Assembly (NCBI RefSeq): GCF_039521325.1
Contig: NZ_BAAACD010000010.1
Direction: 5' to 3' (one strand)
Source: Clostridium_X cadaveris
GTDB lineage: Bacteria; Bacillota; Clostridia; Clostridiales; Clostridiaceae
Length of the DNA: 64,000 nt
Part shown: positions 26,570-34,220 of the stretch, piece after piece
How positions within the stretch are numbered: position 1 is the stretch's first letter
Layout: each line of letters opens with the position of its first letter
The notes under the pieces: generated by a model
What the model was told of the DNA's origin: nothing
Seen by the model: only the letters and a program-made list of their open reading frames with translations
The model's database searches: none
Program-made: the position numbers and the translations under genes

Positions 26570-27174
26570 AAAAGATGTATGATCCATGGTCAAAAATAAC
26601 AACAAGAAATGGTTATGCAGGAGATGAAGTTATATCTGCACTTCAAAAATCAATTAGAAGAGGATTAGAAGAGCAGGCATGCATGTTTGCTTATGAGATG
26701 TATATATCATCACCAGAACTTGAAGAAAAAATGTGGAGAAGACTCCTTACTATATCTGTTGAAGATATCGGAATGGGAAATCCTATGGCAGCAATAATGG
26801 TAAACAATCTATTTGAGATGCGTAAGAACTTTGCTTATGCAGATGGAGACAGACCAATGTACTTCATACATGCAATTCGTTATCTATGTCAATGTGAAAA
26901 AGATAGATCTTCTGATCTACTAAAGAACATATGTATAAAGAGCTTTGCAATGGGCAAATTCCCAGAAATCCCAGATTACGCGCTTGACAAACATACTCAG
27001 CGTGGTCAAGCTATGGGAAGAGATTCTTTCCACTTTTTAAATGAAGCAAGCAAAGTAATACCTCAAGCAGATATAGACAATGATTACAAAGAGCGTTATG
27101 CAAAAATCCTTGAGGAATATGATCCAGAGAATGTATGTGACACTGCATTCAAATTTAATGGATGGCAGTTCTAG
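26563..27174 (+). CDS. Stand-alone RarA/MgsA C-terminal domain protein
   Basis: A 203-residue protein corresponding only to the C-terminal oligomerisation region of the AAA+ ATPase RarA/MgsA. The diagnostic block is WRRLLTISVEDIGMGNPMAAIMV, which in RarA reads RRLxxIAxEDIGLADP. The later parts, IHAIRYLCQCEKDRSSD and HTQRGQAMGRDSFHFLNEAS, also follow that family. There is no Walker A or B. GAGGAGGAGG precedes ATG inside the EIIC gene. Such proteins travel with cellobiose-type PTS operons, but no role is known to me; regulation or scaffolding of the PTS is possible. Confidence 0.8.
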   Translation: MVKKMYDPWSKITTRNGYAGDEVISALQKSIRRGLEEQACMFAYEMYISSPELEEKMWRRLLTISVEDIGMGNPMAAIMVNNLFEMRKNFAYADGDRPMYFIHAIRYLCQCEKDRSSDLLKNICIKSFAMGKFPEIPDYALDKHTQRGQAMGRDSFHFLNEASKVIPQADIDNDYKERYAKILEEYDPENVCDTAFKFNGWQF

Positions 27175-27188
27175 GATAGAAATATGAG

Positions 27189-27218
27189 AAGATGACAGTA
27201 TTTAAAAGCTGTCATCTT
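27189..27218 (+). terminator. Probable terminator of the PTS operon
   Basis: AAGATGACAG (27189-27198) pairs perfectly with CTGTCATCTT (27209-27218). The tail ATTATATTTC is only moderately T-rich. Confidence 0.6.
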
Positions 27219-27258
27219 ATTATATTTCTAAAAATATAATAAAAGAATAGTAAATTTT

Positions 27259-27462
27259 ATGATTGGTAAGCAGCCCTTTAAAGTTTCAACTAAAACTGGA
27301 ATAGTTGGAGTGTCTAAGATAATAAAGAATTTGAAGATAACTGATGAATCTATAATGAGTATAGACATGAGATATGAAGTAAATGGAGAAGGGAAAGAAT
27401 TTCATCAAGATATAGAATTAAAGAATTGTAAAAATAAGAATCAGCCATTAGAGCTTAGATAG
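27259..27462 (+). CDS. Possible small hypothetical protein
   Basis: Open frame of 67 codons with clostridial-looking composition (basic, beta-type, for example GIVGVSKIIKNLKITDESIM). It sits between two terminators and has no clear ribosome site before its ATG. I do not recognise it. It could be a remnant of a longer gene. Confidence 0.25.
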   Translation: MIGKQPFKVSTKTGIVGVSKIIKNLKITDESIMSIDMRYEVNGEGKEFHQDIELKNCKNKNQPLELR

Positions 27463-27567
27463 AAATTTAGAAAAAATTTTAGGTTGGATTTAATTCAACA
27501 ATTATAAGCAAAACAGCTGATATTATCAAAAAATAACTAATTAGCCTTTTAAAGAATTGATAAATAG

Positions 27568-27602
27568 AAGAGGATTGAAGCTTGCGGCATTCAATCCTCT
27601 TT
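27568..27602. terminator. Intrinsic terminator
   Basis: GAGGATTGAA (27570-27579) pairs perfectly with TTCAATCCTC (27590-27599), with T-rich sequence on the plus side. It lies just beyond the 3' end of the minus-strand symporter gene. Confidence 0.65.
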
Positions 27603-27658
27603 ATTTATATAAACGTAATTCAAATATATCGCTTAAGATTAAATCACTATATGCTGAG

Positions 27659-28897
27659 TTAAACAGCAGCTGGAGCCGTGTCCATCTTTTCTTCTTTCTT
27701 TGTTTCTAAGTTTGATACAACTATTGAGCAAGCTGCATCTCCGGTAATATTTACAACAGTTCTTCCCATATCAAAGATACGGTCAACTCCAGCAACTAGG
27801 GCAATTCCTTCAATAGGAAGTCCAACACTTTGTAATACCATGGAAAGCATTATCATTCCAGCACCAGGTACGCCTGCTGTTCCTATAGAAGCCAATGTTC
27901 CAGTTAGAACTATTGTAAGCATTTGAGAAGGGGTAAGTGATATTCCAAAACAAGTTGCAATAAATACTGCACATACACCTTGATATATCGCTGTTCCGTC
28001 CATGTTTATTGTAGCACCAAGTGGTAATACAAAACTTGCAATATCTTTTTTGGCACCAAGTTTTTGGCAGCATTCTAGATTTAAAGGAAGAGTTCCTACA
28101 GATGAAGCACTAGAAAATGCGAACATCATTGAAGGCATCATACCTTTAAAGAATTTCATTGGGCTAAGACCTCCAATAGCCTTAACAGTAGAAGAATAAA
28201 CAACAACTACGTGAATGATATAGCATAAATAAGCAACTAAAAGCACTTTTGCTAAAGAACCTAAAATTTGAGGACCGTTAGTTGCAACAACAGGTGCAAT
28301 AAGAGCAAAGACTCCTATTGGAGAGAGTTTTATTATAAATGCCATTATTTTCATTGAAACGTCATTTAAACTTTCTACTAAGGCTGCTGCTGGTTTTCCT
28401 TTTTCTCCTGCAAGGATAATTCCAAAACCGAAGAAAAGTGCTATTACTATTATTTGAAGCATATTTGCACTTACAAATGGTGCTGCTATATTTGATGGAA
28501 ATATTCCTATTATAGTATCTGAAAGGCTTGTTGTACCTTTAACTTCATAGGCAAGGTTTGATGTTTCCAAAACTGTGAAGGAACCTTTGAATAAGTTGGC
28601 AAAGAATAAACCAACCATGATTGCACATGCAGTAGTACATAAATAAAATATAACAGTTTTTATTCCGATGGATCCGACCTTTTTAATATCTTTCATAGAA
28701 ATAACTCCGCTTATTATTGAAAATAAAACAACAGGAACGACTATGAATTTCACAAGATTTAGAAATATAGTCCCCAAAGGTTTAATATATGTATCAACTA
28801 TGGCTGCATTCCCCATAAAACATATTCCTACAACTATTCCTAAAGCAAGACTAATAAAAATCCAAGTGGCCAGTGATAATTTTTTTCTTTCTTTCAT
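27659..28897 (-). CDS. Dicarboxylate/amino acid:cation symporter (DAACS family)
   Basis: Secondary transporter of the GltP/GltT/SstT family, 412 residues, with eight membrane helices and two re-entrant loops. The first hairpin carries the Ser-rich AFSSASSVGTLPLNLEC, the cation site is LGATINMDGTAIYQGV, and the second hairpin has GTAGVPGAGMIMLSMVL. Substrate is an acidic amino acid, C4-dicarboxylate or Ser/Thr with Na+ or H+; sequence alone does not decide. GGGGAG precedes the ATG on the minus strand. It is monocistronic and divergent from the ABC transporter operon, with a 282-base gap between them. Confidence 0.93.
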   Translation of the reverse strand: MKERKKLSLATWIFISLALGIVVGICFMGNAAIVDTYIKPLGTIFLNLVKFIVVPVVLFSIISGVISMKDIKKVGSIGIKTVIFYLCTTACAIMVGLFFANLFKGSFTVLETSNLAYEVKGTTSLSDTIIGIFPSNIAAPFVSANMLQIIVIALFFGFGIILAGEKGKPAAALVESLNDVSMKIMAFIIKLSPIGVFALIAPVVATNGPQILGSLAKVLLVAYLCYIIHVVVVYSSTVKAIGGLSPMKFFKGMMPSMMFAFSSASSVGTLPLNLECCQKLGAKKDIASFVLPLGATINMDGTAIYQGVCAVFIATCFGISLTPSQMLTIVLTGTLASIGTAGVPGAGMIMLSMVLQSVGLPIEGIALVAGVDRIFDMGRTVVNITGDAACSIVVSNLETKKEEKMDTAPAAV

Positions 28898-29083
28898 AAT
28901 AAACTCCCCTTAAAAACAAAATTTGAAATTACTTATATTAAATTCTTGCAATTTACAAATAAAATTATAACATAATCTAATTAAAATGCAAGAAATAAAT
29001 GTTGGAAAATTCATTTGTATAGCAAAATGAATATGTGTGCTATAGTAATCATTTACATAAACAAAGAACATATTAGGCTTTTT

Positions 29084-29137
29084 GTGACTAAACTGTCACT
29101 TAAAAATCATCTTATAGTAAGATTGACAGTCTATAAT
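29084..29137 (+). promoter_or_regulatory. Palindromic operator and promoter of the ABC transporter operon
   Basis: GTGACTAAACTGTCAC (29084-29099) is a perfect 5-bp-arm palindrome matching the one before the response regulator gene. TATAAT lies at 29132-29137, with no good -35 at 17-base spacing. The operator centre is 43 bases upstream of the -10, a position suited to an activator. The form TGACT-N4-TGTCA resembles BceR-type sites (TNACA-N4-TGTAA, from memory). Confidence 0.6.
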
Positions 29138-29179
29138 TAAGTTAAGAATTAAAGATATAGAAGTTTAGGAGGAAAACAA

Positions 29180-29872
29180 ATGGAGATTTTAAGAACGGAA
29201 AATTTGTGTAAGAGCTATAAAGAAGGCGAAAACAAAGTCCATGCATTAAAGGATGTTAACATAAGTATAAATAAAGGAGAATTCGTTGCTATAGTCGGAC
29301 CATCAGGATCTGGAAAGAGTACGTTGCTACATCTTTTAGGGGGAGTGGATAGACCTACCTCAGGAAAGGTATTTATAAATGGAGTTGACATATATTCTTT
29401 AAATGAAAAGGACTTAGCTATATTTAGAAGAAGACAAGTGGGACTTATATTTCAATTTTATAATCTAATACCAGTTCTTACTGCGGAGGAAAATGTTACT
29501 CTTCCACTTATACTTGATAATAAGAAACCTGATAAAGAATTTATGGATGATCTTATAAGGACACTAGAGCTTCAAGATAGAAGAACTCATCTTCCATCAC
29601 AGCTTTCAGGAGGACAACAACAGAGGGTTTCTATAGGGAGAGCTATTATGTACAAACCATCCATAGTACTTGCAGATGAGCCTACAGGAAATCTGGATAG
29701 CAAGAATTCTAAGGAAATTATGGAATTACTAAAGCTTTCAGTTAGAAAGTATAACGAGACATTAATAGTTATAACTCATGATATAAACATAGCAGCTACA
29801 GCTGATAGAATTATTCACATAGAAGATGGAGAAATTACAATTATGAGAGGTGAGGAAAATGAAAAGCTATAA
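29180..29872 (+). CDS. ABC transporter ATP-binding protein (MacB/BceA type)
   Basis: ATPase of 230 residues for the adjacent FtsX-type permease. Walker A is GPSGSGKST, the signature is LSGGQQQRVSIGRAI, Walker B is IVLADEPTGNLD, and the H-loop is ITHD. GGAGG precedes ATG. It overlaps the permease start. The shared operator suggests control by the two-component system at 20218-22159. Systems of this type in clostridia often confer resistance to antimicrobial peptides; that role is inferred. Confidence 0.93.
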   Translation: MEILRTENLCKSYKEGENKVHALKDVNISINKGEFVAIVGPSGSGKSTLLHLLGGVDRPTSGKVFINGVDIYSLNEKDLAIFRRRQVGLIFQFYNLIPVLTAEENVTLPLILDNKKPDKEFMDDLIRTLELQDRRTHLPSQLSGGQQQRVSIGRAIMYKPSIVLADEPTGNLDSKNSKEIMELLKLSVRKYNETLIVITHDINIAATADRIIHIEDGEITIMRGEENEKL

Positions 29873-32459
29873 AGAACTCACCCAAAGATATTTAAAAGCA
29901 AACAAGAAAAGGACTATACTAACAATAGGAGGTATAGCAATTTCTGTTGCATTGATATTTGCCATAGGGTCATTATTAGAAAGTTTAAATAAAAGACAGC
30001 TTAATGACACAATAAAATCAAATGGAAATTATCATGCTGCTTTTATGGATGTTACATCTTCACAAGCGGAGAAACTTAAAAATTCTGTAGAGGTAAAGGA
30101 AGCGGGGATAAGCAGGACTTTAGGGACAGCTTTAATACATGAAGATAAAAATAATAAAGATACAGATGAATGGCTTAACAATGCATATGTTGAGGTAAAG
30201 GCCTATGAGGATAAAACTTTTAATATATACAATGTAGAGCTTGAGAAGGGAAATTATCCTAAAGATTCTAGTGAGATATTACTTCCGGAAGCAGTTTTAA
30301 ATATATTTGGAAAGTCTATAGGAGATACTATAGAGCTTGAGATAGGAGAAAGATATTCTCCTACAAATGGAGTGATTTTAGATAACAACTCTTATAGTGA
30401 TGATGAAATTATAAGAAATACAATAAAAAAGACATATACTATAGTTGGAGTTCGAAAGAAAACTTTTGCTGAAGGACCAAAAACATATAGAGGAATAACT
30501 CATTTAGATGATACAAGCATTTATGATGGACACTACAATGTAAGTGTAATAATGAAAAAACCTAAGCATACTTATGACACTACAAAGAAGATGGCTGAAA
30601 ACTTAAATTTTAATAAAATAAAATTAAAAAATGGTGAGGAAGGCTACAACATAGAGTATAACGAAAATCTTTTAAGGCTTATTGGCGGCAGTATAAAAGA
30701 AAATTATAATGCAAGTAGAGATAGGATAATAGTAGTAATCATAGGACTTGTTATACTAAGTACAATAGCTACAATCTATAACTCCTTTAATATATCAGTT
30801 ATGGAGAGGAAAAAAGAATTTGGTACACTAAGATCTATTGGAGCAACACCAACTCAAATAAGGAGTATAGTGTTTAGAGAAGGCTTTTTCATGGCCTCTA
30901 TAGCTATACCTATAGGAATGATTGTTGGTTATTTTGGACTGCTTGTTTTGTTAAAGCTTCTAACTATATTCCTTTCAACTGTTATGAATAAGATGGAACT
31001 TGCAGGAATTGGCGCTACAATTACGCTGAGACTTGTAATTATAACTTTAGTGATATCTATAATTACAGTATTTTTATCAGCTTATATTCCAGCAAAAAAG
31101 GCAGGGAAAATTTCGCCTATAGAAGCTATAAGGAATACAACTGATATAAAAGTTGGAAAACTTAAGAGTGGAAAGCTTTCTTCAAAATTGTTTAAAGCAG
31201 AGGGATATCTTGCTAGCAGGAATCTCAGAAGAAATAAAAAGAAATTTAGAATAACTATATTTTCAATAGCTATAAGCATAGTTTTATTTATAGTTTTTAA
31301 CAGCTTTGTTTCCATGAGTTTGAAAGTAAATAACTTTACTGCAAGATATACTCCAAATTATAGCTGTTATTTTGGAAGCAGTACTTTGAGTCCATCAGAA
31401 GACGATATAAAAGCTATAAAATCATTTAGAGGAGTAGATAAAGTTTATTCCAAGCTTTTTAGCAGTGCGATAGTTAGCGTAGATGATAACAAACTAAATC
31501 AAAAAGCTGATTTAAGCAATTTAAAGGACCCTGAATCAAATCAGATAAATTTATATAATAGTAGTTTTGTATATCCTGGTGAGGATGGAATCAAAGAACT
31601 AAAGAAAAATATTTCTAAAGGAGAATTTGATGAAGTATCACTTGAAAAGGAAAATGGAGTTATACTTTTTCAGACAAACATTAGCAGAAATGCGGGGAAA
31701 TCCACATATGTGGATTATACAACCTATGACGTTGGGGATTATATAAAATTTTATTATAATCATGATGATTATAATTCAGAAAAAGCTCCTGAGAAGGTTA
31801 AGGTTATGGGAATAATTGAAGCTCCATTTGGACCCTTCGACTATAAGGAAGGGGGGGTAACTATGTTTACTACAAAAAAGGTTTTAGAGAATATAAAAAT
31901 GGATAACGGTGGTAAAATATCATCATTAGCTATTGAAACTTTAGATAATGAGGACGAAGGATTAAAGACATATTTAAAGGATATTACAAAGAAAAATAAT
32001 GGATATTTTAATGATACTAAGGAAAATGCTAGAGAAGAAAAACAATTTCAAATCATGATGCAGATATTTTTATATGGCTTTGTAGCTGTAATAAGTCTTA
32101 TTTCAGCTATAAATATAATAAATACGATTACTACAAATGTCCTTCTTAGAAAAAAGGAATTATCAATGCTTCAAGCTGTTGGAATGACTACAAAGGATAT
32201 GCACAAAAGTATATATCTAGAATCGCTATTTTGCACATTTACAGCTTGGGTTTATGGAACTATAGTAGGGGTAGGAATATCTTACTTCCTATATGGAACT
32301 GCAAGTAAATCTGTAGAATTCAAATGGGATGCACCAATAGAAGCTATATTTATATCGCTTATAGGATCAATAATCATAAGTTTAATTGCTGGAATTATTC
32401 CAATAAGAAAGCTTAGAAAAGAAAATATAATAGAAAATATACGAAGAGAAAGTATATAA
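29859..32459 (+). CDS. FtsX-family ABC transporter permease
   Basis: Permease of about 866 residues built as two MacB/FtsX units: a membrane segment near 20-40, an extracytoplasmic domain to about 280, three segments (about 285-415), then a second single segment near 470, a second extracytoplasmic domain and three closing segments (about 730-860). The 4+4 plan resembles YknZ/lipoprotein-type permeases more than the ten-segment BceB. I prefer ATG 29859 (MKSYKEL) with GAGGTGAGG just upstream; a GTG at 29850 is also in frame. It forms an operon with the ATPase gene. Confidence 0.9.
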   Translation: MKSYKELTQRYLKANKKRTILTIGGIAISVALIFAIGSLLESLNKRQLNDTIKSNGNYHAAFMDVTSSQAEKLKNSVEVKEAGISRTLGTALIHEDKNNKDTDEWLNNAYVEVKAYEDKTFNIYNVELEKGNYPKDSSEILLPEAVLNIFGKSIGDTIELEIGERYSPTNGVILDNNSYSDDEIIRNTIKKTYTIVGVRKKTFAEGPKTYRGITHLDDTSIYDGHYNVSVIMKKPKHTYDTTKKMAENLNFNKIKLKNGEEGYNIEYNENLLRLIGGSIKENYNASRDRIIVVIIGLVILSTIATIYNSFNISVMERKKEFGTLRSIGATPTQIRSIVFREGFFMASIAIPIGMIVGYFGLLVLLKLLTIFLSTVMNKMELAGIGATITLRLVIITLVISIITVFLSAYIPAKKAGKISPIEAIRNTTDIKVGKLKSGKLSSKLFKAEGYLASRNLRRNKKKFRITIFSIAISIVLFIVFNSFVSMSLKVNNFTARYTPNYSCYFGSSTLSPSEDDIKAIKSFRGVDKVYSKLFSSAIVSVDDNKLNQKADLSNLKDPESNQINLYNSSFVYPGEDGIKELKKNISKGEFDEVSLEKENGVILFQTNISRNAGKSTYVDYTTYDVGDYIKFYYNHDDYNSEKAPEKVKVMGIIEAPFGPFDYKEGGVTMFTTKKVLENIKMDNGGKISSLAIETLDNEDEGLKTYLKDITKKNNGYFNDTKENAREEKQFQIMMQIFLYGFVAVISLISAINIINTITTNVLLRKKELSMLQAVGMTTKDMHKSIYLESLFCTFTAWVYGTIVGVGISYFLYGTASKSVEFKWDAPIEAIFISLIGSIIISLIAGIIPIRKLRKENIIENIRRESI

Positions 32460-32548
32460 AGATAGTTAAAGCAATGGTATTAAAAGTATCATTGCTTTAT
32501 ATTATAATGTACTTAAAGAAGTATTATATGCAAAGGGAGGTAAAAATA

Positions 32549-32800
32549 ATGAAGTGCCCATATTGTAATAATGACATGAATAAAGGTGTAATAATTGGTG
32601 ATAGAATAGGATTGGATTTTATTCCTGATAATGCGAAAAGAAAATTTTTGGTGTTTCCTGAAAGAATTAAATTAAAAGGCTTTTTAGATGAAAACTTAAC
32701 AGCATATTATTGCAGTAATTGTTATAAAATTATAATTAATATCAATAAAGATAAAGATTTAATAACCATAAACGTTGACAATAAACTTTGTCGGCATTAA
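32549..32800 (+). CDS. Small zinc-ribbon protein (PF20097-like)
   Basis: Protein of 83 residues with CPYC near the N-terminus (MKCPYCNNDMNKGVI) and YYCSNCYKI near the C-terminus, a split zinc-binding ribbon. Many Firmicutes carry this family of unknown function. The start at 32549 has AAAGGGAGG ten bases upstream; the frame stays open upstream to 32474 but without a ribosome site. It stands between the ABC operon and the lyase gene. Confidence 0.75.
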   Translation: MKCPYCNNDMNKGVIIGDRIGLDFIPDNAKRKFLVFPERIKLKGFLDENLTAYYCSNCYKIIININKDKDLITINVDNKLCRH

Positions 32801-32879
32801 TCTAATAGTGTGAATATTGAAAAATAAGGTGTGTTTTAATGGATGCACCTTATTTGATGCATAAAATGGGGGGATTTTA

Positions 32880-34046
32880 ATGTACAATTTTGATAATTTA
32901 TTAGATAGGAGAAATACAGACTGCGTTAAGTGGGATGAGTTAGAAGATGTTTTCGGAAGTTCTGATCTTCTTCCATACTGGGTTGCAGATATGGATTTTG
33001 AGGTGCTTCCAGAAATAAGAGAAGCTTTAGTAAAGAGGGCAGAACATGCTACCTATGGATATACTTTTGCAACAAAAGATTATTACAAAAATTTTATTAA
33101 ATGGAACAAAGAAAGAAACGATTTTGAAATAAATAAGGATGAGATAATAAGCGTTCCTGGAGTTGTATGTGCAACGAGCTTTGTAATCTATGCCTTTACA
33201 CAAAAAGGAGACAAGGTACTTTTGAATACACCAATATATAATCCTTTCTTTGATGTAATAAATGCACATAAACGTGAGATGGTTACTTCAAAACTTATTT
33301 TAAACAATGAACGATATGAAATGGATTGGGAAGACTTTGAAAATAAGCTTAAGGATAATGTAAAACTATTTATACTTTGCAGTCCTCATAATCCTGTAGG
33401 AAGAGTTTGGACTAGAGAAGAACTTGAAAAGATAGTTAAACTTTGTAAAGAAAATAATGTACTTATTTTCTCAGATGAAATACATTCAGATCTAATATTT
33501 CCAGGACATAAACATATACCTACATTAAATGTTTCAAAAGATGCAGAAGATATAACAATAAGTGCAATGGCACCTAGCAAGACTTTCAATATTGCGGGGC
33601 TTAAATCCTCTATGATTCTTGTAAAAAATAAGGAGCTTAAAGAAAAACTTGCTGAAGCTATAGAAGCTTTCGATTTAGGAGTTGGATTATTTGGATACAA
33701 AGCTACAGAGATTGCTTATGGTTATGGAGCTAAGTGGACTGATGAGCTTATTAGCTATCTTTATGAAAATGCAAAATTCGTAGTAGATTTCTTTGAGAAA
33801 AATATGCCCAAGGTTAAAGCGTACGTTCCAGATGGAACATACTTAATGTGGCTAGATTTTTCAGCTTATGGTCTTGGTCAGAAAGAGATTCTTGAAAAGC
33901 TTAAATATGAAGCAAGAGTGGCGTTAAATGATGGAGAAAAGTATGGAAAAGAAGAAGGATTAGGTTTTATGAGATTAAATATAGGAACAACCCGTGAAAC
34001 CCTTAAAAAGGGGTTAGAGAGAATAAAGAAATCCTTTCAAGATTAA
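32880..34046 (+). CDS. MalY/PatB-type PLP-dependent aminotransferase / C-S lyase
   Basis: Fold-type I PLP enzyme of 388 residues, probably a cystathionine beta-lyase-like enzyme releasing ammonia, pyruvate and thiol. Features: YWVADMDFEVLPEI near the N-terminus, ILCSPHNPVGRVWTREEL, the PLP-contacting Asp in IFSDEIHSDL, and the Schiff-base Lys in MAPSKTFNIAGLKSS. The C-terminal Arg for the carboxylate is in GFMRLNIGTTR. GGGGGG lies before ATG. It is monocistronic, with a strong terminator. A regulatory MalY-like or aminotransferase function remains possible. Confidence 0.9.
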   Translation: MYNFDNLLDRRNTDCVKWDELEDVFGSSDLLPYWVADMDFEVLPEIREALVKRAEHATYGYTFATKDYYKNFIKWNKERNDFEINKDEIISVPGVVCATSFVIYAFTQKGDKVLLNTPIYNPFFDVINAHKREMVTSKLILNNERYEMDWEDFENKLKDNVKLFILCSPHNPVGRVWTREELEKIVKLCKENNVLIFSDEIHSDLIFPGHKHIPTLNVSKDAEDITISAMAPSKTFNIAGLKSSMILVKNKELKEKLAEAIEAFDLGVGLFGYKATEIAYGYGAKWTDELISYLYENAKFVVDFFEKNMPKVKAYVPDGTYLMWLDFSAYGLGQKEILEKLKYEARVALNDGEKYGKEEGLGFMRLNIGTTRETLKKGLERIKKSFQD

Positions 34047-34061
34047 ATATATTAATTATAC

Positions 34062-34105
34062 AAAAAGCTGTTATAAAACTATCATAAGTTTTATAACAGC
34101 TTTTT
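34062..34105. terminator. Intrinsic terminator
   Basis: AAAAAGCTGTTATAAAACT (34062-34080) pairs with AGTTTTATAACAGCTTTTT (right arm 34086-34104). The stem is nearly perfect and long, and usable from both strands. Confidence 0.85.
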
Positions 34106-34220
34106 AATTAACCTTAAATTTTACTTAATATGGTTGATAGAGGAATTTTGACCATATATAATATTTAATATAAAGTTTAATTGAATTTAATATTATATTA
34201 AAGTTTGAAAGGAGAGTTTT

